From Acanthochlamys bracteata (lineage: Eukaryota > Streptophyta > Magnoliopsida > Pandanales > Velloziaceae): a stretch of 64,000 nucleotides of DNA. The stretch is taken from NCBI GenBank assembly GCA_019914995.1, contig CM034144.1:5363489-5427488 (forward strand), in the 5' to 3' direction. The notes under the pieces were generated by a model, which saw only the letters and a program-made list of their open reading frames with translations, did not search any database and had not been told where the DNA came from. The translations under genes were made by a program, and so were the position numbers. Below are positions 12,985-24,767 of the stretch, one piece after another; within the stretch, counting starts at the first letter, position 1, and the number at the start of each line of letters is the position of its first letter.

Positions 12985-13227
12985 GGTGTTGTTTGGTTCA
13001 AATTTTTAACTCATTTTTATTCTAATTTTTATTTCATAGGTTTTAATAAATCTTTTATAATATTTTACAAAAGTTTTTTTAAAAAATTTATAAAGTATAA
13101 AAAAATTATACGTAGTAAGATCTTATTATTATATTTTTAGGTAAAACATAAAGTTTGTTTTTCAAAACTTTCAAAAATATTTTCGTTTTACAATAGTTCA
13201 TTTAGGAAAGCACTCTCAAACATCATC
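12985..13227. mobile_element. Tourist-like MITE with TTA target duplication
   Basis: The left terminus GGTGTTGTTTGG and right terminus CTCAAACATCATC form an imperfect TIR, flanked on both sides by TTA (12982-12984 and 13228-13230), as in PIF/Harbinger-derived Tourist MITEs. At 243 bp it is non-coding. It contains the recurring internal motif AAAAAAATTATACGTAGTAA that marks this family across the window. Confidence 0.65.
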
Positions 13228-13411
13228 TTAGCATATATGCACATGTTTAGATGGATAAGTAGATGCGTTAAGGGCAAAGAAGAAGAAAGCATGTTGAGAT
13301 GGTTCGATATGTAAAACAAAATCTTACAAATATCTTAGTCTGAACACTTTCAAACTTCTCCATAATTCCTGACGAAATATTACATATAAATATATAGAGA
13401 GATAGAGAGGC

Positions 13412-13796
13412 ACTCCTTTTTAAAAGCATTCTTTCGCACTGTATGGTCATTTTTTACTGTGAAGATTTTCAAATCTAATCTCTATTATTAAATATGAAGA
13501 ACTATGAGTTGTTACCATGCTGACAAAATTTCATTCAATCGGAAGATGAATCGACCTTCATCCGTCCACTTGATCAAAATGATACAAATAGTAAAATTTG
13601 ACAAAATATATATTTCTATTTTGTATTATCTTCATCAAGTGATCGGATGGAGATCGATTCGTGATCCGATTAAGCTCAAATTTGGTCAGCATGCTACCGA
13701 CTCATAATTCTTTATATTCAATGACAAATTTAAGATTTAGAGGTTTCCACATCCGAAAATAGTTTTGGAGTGCGTGGGAGTACCTTTAGGAGTGTG
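13412..13796. mobile_element. Foldback element with about 150-bp inverted arms
   Basis: The left arm (13412-13570) and right arm (13630-13796) are imperfect inverted repeats. For example TGTTACCATGCTGACAAAAT on the left faces ATTTGGTCAGCATGCTACCG on the right, and the outer ends are GCACTCC...GGAGTGTGC. A short AT-rich loop separates the arms. A clear TSD was not found. Related arm sequence occurs at 44100-44520. Non-coding; the superfamily is uncertain. Confidence 0.65.
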
Positions 13797-13919
13797 CATA
13801 TATTCCTCCCTTGTGTATATATATATATATAAATCAAGAATATATATATTCTTGATTTAAAAAGACCGGTAAAATTATGTGTCAATTTAATCATGCATTG
13901 AATCATAATTATTAGAATT

Positions 13920-13923
<4 letters not shown>

Positions 13924-13965
<42 letters not shown>
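13924..13965. repeat. (AT)n microsatellite
   Basis: About 20 uninterrupted AT dinucleotides, followed by a short (AC) stretch. Just upstream (13831-13858) is a perfect AT-rich palindrome of the form AATCAAGAAT...ATTCTTGATT. Confidence 0.95.
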
Positions 13966-13970
<5 letters not shown>

Positions 13971-15055
13971 TTTTAAAATTTTGATTGCACAAAAAACATC
14001 TTTCTTAAAGAAGAAAGGATAGTATAAAATAGAGAATTAATATTAACCTAATCAAAAATATTATTTATAAAAATGTAGGATAACCAAAATATATATACCT
14101 TGACTCTACCCAACAAGATAGGACTTAATTTAACGCAAAAAATTGCTAATAATTTTTAATAAAGCATCTTTAATTGAGAAGTATTTTACAGCTAATTCAA
14201 AGTTAGTAAGGACCTTATCCTCCGAAACTACATATTATAGGTCCTTAGTTTGTATTGTTCAATAGTTTTGGAATAATTGTGCAATTTTTGCTATAGACTA
14301 GACTCAAACTCAATAAATAATTCAAGTTCTAACCATTAGGCCTCATAAAGAATTTGGTCGATCGATGGCTGTCAGCTCGTCTCTATAGATGGACCTAGGC
14401 CCAGAAGCAGGCCCATATAGTTGAAGGGTGCTTGAAATTTTTTAAAAACAGTTTAGATAAAATATTTTATAAAGTTAATGTCTAGTGAAATTTTCCTAAA
14501 ATAAATTTTTAAGTAAAAATGTAAAAATTATTTAATATAAAATTTCTATCATACAATATATTGATATTTTCAAATTTTTTAAAACGAATTCAAATATTAT
14601 AGAATATTTTAAAAATAAAATCTTAAAATGAAATGAAAAAATAATTAAAACACAAGGCCAAATGATCTTGAATTTGTGAAATAAAGCATCGTTAGTTTTC
14701 TTTTGAAAGAATTGGTTTGAATTTTTTGGCTATTGATTTCTAGCTACCCAATTAAAAAGTGTTATAAATGTAATTTTTCCTCGAGAAAAAATAGAAAAAC
14801 TGCTTCCGGAGGTGATGTTAACAAATGATTAGTTTATATAGTTAAAAATAATAATTTCTACAAATTGGCGATTTATTGAAAAGTCACTTATGAATGATTT
14901 CATAGTTTGTAATAATTTACTCTTTAATTACTTTCTGTGAAAAGAATTCAATTCTTGTGCAATTATATAGTAGAAGCAAATTTGTTGAATAGCACTACTT
15001 GCTTAATTAGTGTTACATTAGCCTGAGATCAAATACAATCTTTGTTTTGGTGATA
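13966..15055. other. AT-rich intergenic region, nothing recognised
   Basis: No conserved coding or RNA gene could be supported. The composition is that of degraded non-coding DNA with short A/T runs. Confidence 0.5.
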
Positions 15056-15712
15056 GAGTTGAAATCATAGTTGTAAAACGGTCGTAAGTTTAACCAAAAT
15101 AATGTCGGAGTTAACGGGTCATCGATTGATCCGTTGGATCAACGAGTTAATTCGTCAGATCAAAAATATTAAAACATTAACGACAGCGCAAAAGTTTATT
15201 ATTTTTATTTATTAGCAAAAAAAAAAAAAATAAACTAATAAAAAAGATATAGAAGAGCAAAAAATATTTTAAATAATAAATTTTGAAAAAAACTCTTTAC
15301 TTTAAAATAATTTTATTATTTTTCTTACAATTTAACAAAATTAATAATATAAAAATTAAAAATCACTAGAAATAAATATTTACAAATGAAACATAAAAAA
15401 CTTATTTTTTTGCATTATCACATTCAAATACAAAATTTAAACTATATATTATTTTTCAATATAAGACTACTAATAATTATTTTTGCATCAACTATATCAC
15501 AAATTTAAATATTTTAAAATTTAATTTAATCCGATTTGATCCAAACGAGTAGGTGGATCGAATTGAAGCGGTTTGAAACGAATCAAAGCGGGTCATAACA
15601 GGTCAATTGCATATACGATTTTATTGTTAAATAGGACGATTTACGCTTCGAGTCGATAGTTTGCAGATTGACTTAGACGGGCTTGTCCGAATTTTATAAC
15701 TATGATTGAAAG
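15056..15712. mobile_element. Non-autonomous DNA element with AATCATAGTTRTAAAA ends
   Basis: The left end AATCATAGTTGTAAAA and right end TTTTATAACTATGATT are inverted repeats about 655 bp apart. Subterminal sequences are rich in GGGTCAT/GATCCG-like motifs. The right half (15480-15712) is repeated in direct orientation at 24880-25110. There is no coding capacity. A possible short flanking TTGAA duplication is ambiguous with the TIR itself. Confidence 0.6.
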
Positions 15713-17816
15713 ATAGCTAATTGACTTAGTAACTTAGTTTAATGTCATAAATTATCTTTATTTATTTTAGCATTAGTCATTTATAAACTAGGTCATAGAG
15801 AATAAGAACATGTTTACTCTTGCCAAAGTGAATTTTTAAGAGATTAGTTATTAGATTTGCTGAGTTAGTAACAATAAATGTTTTAAAGTAAATATAAAAA
15901 GTCATCCTAAAATAATTTTTTGATAACAAAATTCACTTGAGGTGAAGCAAATATGTCCTAAAATATTACAAGTTGCTTGCAAAACATTACTTGTCCTTCA
16001 TACACACACCAAAACACATGAAAGAGAAATCAAATTTTAACTCGATTCATACTTGGTTTCTTTTTCTTACTTTTATTTTTTCCTCTAAGAAACCTTCATG
16101 AAGATTTTGGTTAAAGACTTAGAGCGACAGCAAAAGCAATTAAATATTTTCTCAAAATTTCAACTAATCACAACGTTCTTTTCATGATGATGCATAAATG
16201 TTCTTGGCTAGCTTGCTCAAGTTAAATTTCAAAATGCACTACAACAATAAGATATATTCCACCAATTATTCTAAAAATTGGTGGAATATGTCTTCTACCA
16301 ATATTCTATTCCATAAATGTTTTTGCTTTCAAAGCTAAATTACATCATCACTACAATAATAGGATATATTCCATTCCATTATTCCCATTTGGCATCCCAA
16401 TGAAATTATAAATAATACCTATCTTAATATATAACAAGTCACAATCAATAAAAGAATAAACTTAATTTCTCTATACGTACTTCGAATATTAATGGCAATT
16501 GAAGGTGATGGTTAGTTGACATTTTAAAATATTTTTTATTTCTGAAAATATTTTTATTTTTATAATAAATTTTTAAAATATTTTAATATTTTTTTAAAAA
16601 TTTAAAAATATAAAAAAATTATTTGTGGTATTATATATATATATATATATATATAATAATTATTATTTAGTTAAAAAATTAAATTTAAATTCTGAAAAAT
16701 CTTTTAAATACTTTTTATTTCAAAATATAAGTACTTTAAAACATCCCCAAATGGTTCAACTTTTAGAAAGTTTTGTTGGAAAAGAATTCTCATCAACAAT
16801 AAATACAAATCAAATTAATTAGTGTTGGCACATTAATTCTTAACTGAACTTAAGGACTTTTTTTTTTAAAAAAAGGGGAGAAAGTTAGTATTAGAAAAAC
16901 TAAATGAATAAACAATAAACAAAATGAATCATTGTTGTAAGAATCTAACCGAAAGTCGACCTAAAAATTATTTTAATCGATCCGTCTGGTCATCAATATC
17001 AAAGCGTTGACAGTAGTGAGAAAGATTGCATCGTCGATATTATTTTTCCGATCAACAATAACAATAAAAAAATATACCGTCACTATGATACCATCAACAA
17101 TAATAAAATCACAGTGAGAAATCTACTACCACCATTGCATCACCAACAACAACAGTAATAACAATCATAATGAAAAATTGAAGTACTGTCACGCTGCCAC
17201 CATGGCACCACCACCATCAAAGCATTGACAACAACAATAATAATAAAGAGCAAAGGAGTACTGCCACAGAGTCAGTGAAATCTTATCTCTCTGCCACTAT
17301 CGCTGCTTTCACCGCTTCCCTTCGCCTTCCTCCATCATTGCCCTAATTCCACTTTCGATTCCTTCGGGCAAGGAACGGAAGGATAACACGAACGAAGCGG
17401 CGAGCTCGGCAGAGGACGTCTTCATTGCCGGAGGAATTGGTAGCATCATCGTTAGCATACAAAAATTGTATAATTTTTAAAGCAGACTGAGGGATTTGGT
17501 GGTAATCACTGGCGGCAGTGGCGGGGAGGTTGATCGTAATGTGGAGAAGCAGTTATAACAGCGACAATCGAAAAGGAAAAATTAAGACTTGTTGGGCGAT
17601 GAAGAGACACTTGTGGTCGGAGATCGCAAACCGGGATAAAGGATAGATAGTTCGCCTTTGGGAGGAGAGGTAAAGGTGAGGAAGAAGATAAAAAAAATTA
17701 TAAGTAATGAGCAATTTGTTTAAATAAATCGGGTGATTACAAGAAGATAAAAAAAAAAAGCTAAACCATAAAGAAGATACAAACAAAATCATATATATAT
17801 ATATATATATATATAT
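15713..17816. other. Intergenic region with CACTA-like fragment, microsatellites and a small GC-richer patch
   Basis: No gene is supported. The near-palindrome ATATTCCACCAATT...AATTGGTGGAATAT (about 16255-16292) follows CACTACAACAATA, which resembles the terminus of a CACTA element. (AT)n runs lie at 16632-16655 and 17790-17816. 16748-16910 is similar in direct orientation to 25680-25850. A GC-richer patch at 17270-17550 has CAA/ACC trinucleotide-rich sequence before it, but no convincing protein. Confidence 0.45.
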
Positions 17817-19510
17817 GATGTAGGTACATTCCATCCCTGTAGGCACACGATTTATTGTAGACACATGGTGCTGAATCGACCACTATGATATAGGCATTTA
17901 ATCAGCGGACGGCTATGATGCATCCACTTAATCCGACGATGGATGTGATTCGCTGAAGCGTGTTTAACCTAACTTCACTATAATCAATGGCTATGATGCA
18001 GGCAGTTAACTCGCGGATGGCTGTGATTCGCTGGATCGTGTTTAACCTAACTGTGTTACAACGTACTTCTCCTCACAACCATTCCCATCGCAATCTTTTT
18101 TTTCTCTCCACTCCACAGCGACGTCTTCCGCTACGCCTCCAACCGTGCTAAATCGAATCCTCCGTGCTCGTTGCCGGCTCAATTTGGCAACAAAATTAGG
18201 ATTTAGGCTTTTGATCAAGATCGGAGCGTCGATTTTGTCTCCGGCTTCAACTCCGGCTCGAGTTAGCCATTTCGGCTGAAATCGAGTTCTCTGCGGTTTG
18301 GTTTTGCGATTTTGGTCCCTATTCGGCTGTTGATAATGATTTCGACCAAACCTGATTTCGTCTTTCGCTTCCACTACGGATCTATGTTGCGATTCCGGTC
18401 TCCGATTCGGCTATTGAGAATGAATCCGGCCTGATTTTGTCTACGGCTCCCATTCCGGCTCGATTTAGCGATTCCGGTCTCCGATTCGGCTGTTGAGAAT
18501 GAATCTGGTTCGATCTCATCTCCCGGAGCCACATGATTTACTGTATGCACAAGGTGTTGAATCAACGGCATTTATGCAGGTACTTAATCAGCGAACGGTT
18601 GTGACGCGCTGGAGCGTTTTTAACGTAAATACGTTCCGAAAATACTCAATCAAAGCACAGACTCTTTTTCAACTTGTGATCAAGATTCTTACTCGGGCTT
18701 CGTCTTCGGCTTCAATTTCGGCGTGATTTAGTTTCAATTTTCTTGAATTTGTTTAAACTTTCGCTTTGAATGATTTATTTTAAATTTCACTGATTTATTT
18801 TGATTTTGCAATTTGTTTGGATTTCGCTAATTTTTTTATGGTGTATTAGATTTGTTTTATCGGTATTAATTTTAATTTATGGGGTATTGGTTTTGATTTA
18901 TAGTGTATTAGTTTTATATTGTATTAGGTAGTTTTGGCGGAATGATTTGTTGAATGCATGGTTATCTTAACTGGAAAGGTATGTTGGTTTCTTGCATCAT
19001 AGCCGTTGGAAAATATAAATGAGGCAATGATGAGGGTTTAAAATTGCTCTCTTTTTGTTTGTTTTCGAAAGAATGCTAGAAATATAACTTTTTGTTAATG
19101 TTACCAAGTGCTAGAAATACTGATGAGGCTGCAAAATTATTTTCTGTACTTTCATCCTCAATCTGTACTGTCTTTTGAGTATACTGGCTAAGCAATAAGG
19201 ATGGCCACTATCAAATAACAACGGCAACCACTACAGCCGTGATTACAGAAGACAGTGTAAAAGGGAGAGAACAGTGGTTGATTCAAACATTTCTTTGAAT
19301 CTCAGTGATTGTTAAAATCATTATCTTTGAGCCTCCTCCTCTCTTCCGTATCTTTGTTGTTTTGATGTCGAAGAATCTTTCTCTAGAAATATAACTTTAT
19401 GTAGTGATATAACTAAATCTTTGGCATACTTAACATTGTAATATGAATTGTAACAAGATGCAGAAATGTATCTCTCTATTGTGACATGTATCAGTTGCTG
19501 GTAATGTAAA
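17817..19510 (+). repeat. Left long terminal inverted repeat of the MULE
   Basis: The outermost part is repeated in inverse orientation at the right end. The arm includes two copies of a CGTGTTTAACCTAACT-containing unit (about 17960 and 18040). It also has several partial copies of a GC-richer unit built on CCGATTCGGCTGTTGAGAAT (18310-18510) and a GGTGTATTAG-containing section (18835-18930). Further in, sequences near 19120-19310 ('gatgaggctgcaaaatt', 'caaccactacagccgtgatt', 'tttgaatctcagtg') match the right arm. The inner edge is approximate. Confidence 0.75.
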
Positions 19511-19544
19511 TCTGTTGTATAGAGATTTTGAAAATGTAATTCTC

Positions 19545-20068
19545 TTATGAAATGTAACCAAATGCTGTAAATGTAACTCTATTTGAGCTTCGTAACTGGA
19601 TGCTTGAAACAGAATTCAATCTATTTGGTTTTTTTTGTTGCTGAAAATATAGTAAGTAATTATATAGTAAGCAAGTAGAATACAATACTATAGCTGTCAT
19701 TAATACAGCAACTAGTATATAGCAATAAATTATATAGCAAGTAGTATACAACTGTTATAACATACCACAAAGAGCATTATATAGTAAAAGTCATTATATA
19801 GTAAGTAATTACACAACAAATAGAAAAAAAAAAGCACGCAAGTTTGAGCAACCAGAGAGCAATTATACAACAAGCAAAGATAAAGCAAACAGAGAGCAAG
19901 CTTTTTAGAAAGAGAGCAAATTACATCTAACTGAGAGCAATATACAGCGCAGAGAGAGCAATACTTGAGCAAATAGAGAGTAATTTCATCTCAAAAGTCA
20001 TATAGAAGCAAGCTTGAACAAAAATATAATTTCATCTAAGTAGAGAGTAAATAGAGAGCAATTTCATC
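19545..20068. repeat. Internal low-complexity region of the MULE (AGAGAGCAA-rich)
   Basis: From about 19660 to 20065 the sequence repeats short motifs such as TATAGTAAGTAATTA and AGAGAGCAA at irregular spacing, just 3' of the transposase remnant. It is probably untranslated MULE sequence. No gene is supported. Confidence 0.5.
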
Positions 20069-22432
20069 TCAAAAGTCATCACCTATTGATAGTTCATCAT
20101 CACTGTTGCTGAGTTCAAATGTATTTATTGATTCAGTATCGTCACTGTCTTTAGTATCATCGGTATTTTTATCAATAACTGTTTTCTTCTTTCTATTTGA
20201 ATTTTCAGGACAGTTTTTTTATCGTGTTTAACACCAATTTTATTACAACAACCACATCTTCTCCATATCTTTGCTTTGGCTCTTGCAACGAATTTCTCTA
20301 AATCATCTATTATTCTACTATTAGCAATATAAGCTTTTTCTTCTCTTTTTCTTCTTTTAGTCTGCGAAATGTTTGAATTTAAAAGTAGAACTTGAGATAC
20401 ATTAACACCAACTTGTGTGTTCTCTGTAGTAGTACATGAATGGACTTTGGAGCTCTCATTAGTCTTACTTACTTTATTGATCTGCAAAGACAATTTTTGT
20501 AATATTTCCAACATCAATTAGAAAGTCTGGTCTGCTTTATCAGCTTCATAGGCCAATTGAGTGGAAATCTTTAGAAGTTGCGTAGTTCTCAATAGATCAG
20601 AATGCTCACGGCCTCGTACTGCTCCATCATTATATTCAACTTTATAGTTGTTAGACCGTTTCATCTACCTCTTAAAATAAAGTTATCAGGTATTTTCATA
20701 TCACGAGATAGAAAAATTTTTATAAAATGTCCACAAGAAACGCCAACAAACTCAAAGAATTTGCATTCAAAATATCCTTCTTTAGTGCCATGATTGAATT
20801 TAACCCTCCACACATGATCGTCACCGAGCACTCGAGACTTGTAAATGTAAGTCATATAATCATCATTATCCTTTTCATCATGATATAAAATATACTCTGT
20901 TTGAACTTTCTCAAATTCCTTTCTGAATCCATCGTACACATTCCTAATATACATATTTGCTGCATTCTTCAAAAAAAAATATGACCATCGACAATATGAT
21001 CAGAGTGTTCGTTAATATAATCCTTTTTACTTTCCTTTTCAATAATTTTAGCTAAACGCTTGTCGTTCTACACTACAAACTCGTAAAGAGTTATTGTTGG
21101 ATGGAAAAAATTATTGTAAACAGAGTTCATACCTTTAGACCGTCCTGTAGTGTTCACCCCAGCATAAAAAGTATCCAAATGATAAACTGTAACCCACTTT
21201 TTTAAAATTTTGTATATCCTTGAAACCATTTATTCTCTTCTAAGTTGTATTTATATATCAATTCATTTCATCTCATTTCAAAAACACAAGGAGTATAAGT
21301 GTCTCTAATGCACATTCGGATATCTATTTTGAATTGAAACTTTTTGAAATAAATGTGTGGAAACTTTTCAGGAAATTTTTTTATCATATGCCATAGCAAA
21401 ATCAATGTCTTGTATTCGGAAATACCTTATCAACTGTTGCAATCATAGCTCTGTCTTAGTCTGTAATGAGAGAAGATAGAGCACGCCCTCTTATAACTGC
21501 AAGCTAGATTTTAAAAAGCCAATAGAAAGACTTTTTTGTTTCATCTAAAATTAATGCACAATCAAATAAAATTGACTACATATGACGATTCACTCCAGTA
21601 AATGAGAGAAATGGTATTTCATACACGTTAGTACGGTATGTCGTGTCAAAAAATATTATATCATCAAAATACTGAAACTGTAGACGAGATCGACCATCCA
21701 CATAGAAAATGTTTATTGCTCTTGTTTCTCTATCCATCTGTATTACATAAAAAAAATTTGGATCTTCAATACTCTTTTTTTTGAAAAAATCGAAGTATTG
21801 CAGTTACATTCCCTTGGACAGTTTTCTTATACTCTTTCGATGGTCCTAAATGATTTTAACAATTTCTATCATAAAAAGCAATTTGTGGTCCATCTAGAAT
21901 ATATGCAATTTTATTCACAGATATGCATTCATCACGAAATGAGTTAATCAATATCTTAACTGCAGCGGGCATATCTTTAGAAGCAGACATGCACATCCAT
22001 TTTGCTGAACTGACAAAATTGTGATTATACTCACTAATATACTGAATCACTTTTCATAATCTAGTTGGTTGCTTGTCACTTTCATCGTTACAGAATATCC
22101 ACATTTCACTGTGGACGTACTTCTCTTCTGATTAATAACTTTCTTATGGAAACTCTCATCCGTTTATTTCTTGGTATGGTCTATGTACGTATCAAAATGT
22201 TGGCAAGTCATTAGATAAGTGGTGACTTCATTGGAACTTTTTTCTCGGTATTTCGAATAACCGCGCTAAATTTAGTTGCTCTTCCATAGTATATATAAAG
22301 TTTCTTTGCAGTTTCAAGAGTTGGAAAAATCATACCTAAATAAGACGACTTTTCCTTCTCTGTTATTATTTTCTAGGTTGATGCAGTAGAGTATTCGGAC
22401 TCTGCTCCTTTCTCTGCATTTGGAAGAACCAT
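20069..22432 (-). pseudogene. FAR1/FHY3-type MULE transposase, broken
   Basis: The start is a minus-strand ATG at 22432. After frameshifts, the FAR1 DNA-binding region is recognisable (FPTLETAKKLYIYYGRATKF, then ISEYNHNFVSSAKW near 22000). Next comes the MULE transposase core (YEIPFLSFTGVNRH, LILDETKKSFYWLF, ATVDKVFPNTRH between about 21650 and 21390). A SWIM zinc finger lies near 20740 (YFECKFFEFVGVSCGHFIKIF, with Cys/Cys/Cys/His). The C-terminus has CGCCNKIG.KHDKKT and an acidic Asp/Ser tail. A shift of frame near 20210 separates the last two parts, and multiple in-frame stops occur in the first half. In live elements the product cuts and inserts the MULE; related domesticated proteins are light-signalling transcription factors. 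This copy cannot encode a full protein. Confidence 0.85.
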
Positions 22433-23259
22433 ATCTTAAAAAAGAATTGCATTAAAAATTTGAAAAGCTATAACATAATAGAGAAGTATTTTTTAAAACT
22501 ATTTTGTTCTTAATCACTTTCCATCCGCTATTTCACTTTCAGCATGAAAAAAAATAAAAATAGCTGAAAGTTTTTTTTTTTGTTCTGTTAGACACTTGTA
22601 ATGCTTATTTTAAATTTAGTATTGCAATATATTACAACAAAAAAATATATATAAAAAAATGTATCAGTTAAGACACCTTCAAAGTTTGCTGTGTCTTGAG
22701 CCATAGAGAAGTAAACGAGAAGAGCTTAGGAAGAATACTGAATATTTGCTTTGTCTAACAGGAGAATAAAAAGAATAGAGAAAATAAGTTTTCGTATCGC
22801 TGGAATTTAAAACAGTGCAAAAAGGAAGACGAAGAAGAAATAAAATGACGCGAGAGAGAGACAGAGAATGGAACGCGGGAGAACAGGACGAGCGCAGGAG
22901 AAAGAAAGTTGGTGACGTCTGTAGCAAAAATTTAATGGCAGATATTACGAGTTGAATTTAAATACTGCATGCCGTCGCGTGAAACATTTAATGGCAGATG
23001 TTTCGGTTGAATTCAAACGCTGTCTTAATTACAATCAATTTAGTTTGTTATTATCATATTTTTTTGTTTTAATTACAATCAATTAAGTTAAGAATTTTTA
23101 ATATTTATATTCACTGTTTTGAATCATCCGGTAACATTAAAAGTCCAATTTTGCAATATATTTGAGGCAAGATTTTCATCACATCTACTGATAATAATAC
23201 ATTTGAAAGTAAATTTTGATCTTAAAAATTTTTATTTCACAGCAAAATAAATTACAGTA

Positions 23260-24767
23260 AGAGAGAAGAATTACATGAAGAATTACTGCATCGCTACATT
23301 GCAGTTACATTTTCAATATCGAATTATATTTCACCACAAAATGGTTGCACATCCAACATCTAGTTACATATCATTACAGGTGCTAGCTTTCGAGCATTCT
23401 TTCATCAACAACAAAATAACAATAGACTGATAGAGAAGACGAAATGAGGGAGGTTTAGAGTACATGATTTACTATAAGCACTGAGATTCAAAGATACTAC
23501 TTATATTAGGACTATATGAAAAAAGTTTGATGTTTTCGCCTACCAAGCACTACCTTCTCTAATCACAGCTGCAGTGGTTGCTACCTGACTTTACCAGTTG
23601 CCATCCTTACTGCCTTAAAGAGTCCGAGTAGATTCAGGAAGAAAATTTGTTGCAACCTCATCATTATATCCAAACATCTCAGTTTTAGCAATCATACATT
23701 CAACATATCATTTCCGGCCCAAACTATCCACTATACCATAAATAAAAAATCAATACACTGTAAATCAATTTCAATACACCGTGAAATAAATTCAATACAC
23801 CGTAAAATAAATTCAATACACCACAAATTAAATTCAATGCATCATAAAATAAATCAGCGTGAATAAAAGCAAAACATATTAGTGAAAATCAAAATAAATT
23901 ACCAAAAAATTAAACAAATCGGCGAAATTTAAATAAATTGGGCCGAATAGGGACCGGGTTCGCTAAATCGAGTCGTAGAGAACTCGATTTTGACTGGAAT
24001 TGCGAAATTGAGCCGGAGGGGAAGCCGAAGATGAAATCGGATTGGATTCGTTCTCAATAGCCGAATCAAAGACTGGAATCGCGAAAAGCTCGATTTCGGC
24101 CGGAATAGTGAAATCAAACCGACAAAATTGGGTCTGATCGGAATCATCATCAACAGTCGAATAGAGACCGGAATCGCGAAACCGAGTTGAAAATCGAGCC
24201 GCAGAGAACTCGACGTCGACCGAAATGGCGAAATCGAGCCGGAGGAGAAGTTGGAGACGAAATCGGGCCGAATTTATTCTCAACGGCCGAATTGGAGACT
24301 GGAATTGCGAAATCGAGCCACGTAGATATTGATTTCGGTTGGAATCGCAAACTCGAGCTGGAGTTGAAATCGGAGACAAAATCTAGCCTCCGATCTTGAT
24401 CAGAAGCCGAAATCGCGACTCTTTGTTGTGAAATCGAGCTGGTAGCAAGCGCGGAGGACTCTTTCGCACGGTTGGAGGCAGAGTGAAAAACGCCGCTATG
24501 GAGTGGAGAGGAAAACAAGATGGCGATGCAAATGGTTGTGAGCGGAAGCACGCTGCAGCGTAGTTAGGTTAAACACGCTCCAACGAATCACAGCCGTCCG
24601 GAGATTAAGTGACTGCATCACAGTCATTGATTGCAATGCAGTTAGGTTAAACACGCTCCAACGAATCACAACCGTACACAAATTAAGTGTATGCATCACA
24701 ACTATCGATTCAGCACCATATGCCTACAGTAAATCATGTGTCTGTAGGGATGGAATGTGCCTACATC
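23260..24767 (-). repeat. Right long terminal inverted repeat of the MULE
   Basis: This is the inverse-orientation partner of the left arm. It includes four to five copies of a CAATACACCGTAAAATAAATT-like unit (23745-23860) and GC-richer CGAAATCGAGCCGGAG units (23935-24440). Two copies of a GTTAGGTTAAACACGCTCCA-containing unit lie at 24562 and 24641. The outer terminus, read inward, begins GATGTAGGCACATTCCATCC. The inner edge is approximate because the arms have diverged. Confidence 0.75.

Larger units (their letters stand above)
17817..24767 (-). mobile_element. Mutator-like element (MULE), about 6.95 kb, with very long inverted arms and dead FAR1-type transposase
   Basis: The outer ends are inverted copies of each other: GATGTAGGTACATTCCATCC at the left, and GATGTAGGCACATTCCATCC reading inward from the right. 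Similarity continues inward for roughly 1.5 kb on both sides, although diverged. The interior carries on the minus strand a broken FAR1/FHY3-related MULE transposase (20069-22432). MULEs of the FAR1/Jittery/Hop branch have this transposase, and some plant MULEs have TIRs this long. The left end abuts an (AT)n tract and no clean 9-11 bp TSD was recognised, which may reflect insertion into simple AT sequence or decay. Confidence 0.85.

Noticed and set aside
17553..17864. 103-aa minus-strand frame near the left MULE end
   Set aside because: It crosses the MULE boundary and an (AT)n microsatellite translated as Tyr/Ile repeats; not a gene.
18042..18571. Arg/Glu-rich minus-strand frames in the MULE arm
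   Set aside because: They are open because of the repeated GC-richer CCGATTCGGC units in the TIR, and similar frames appear in the other arm on the opposite strand. This repeat-derived pattern does not look like a captured gene.
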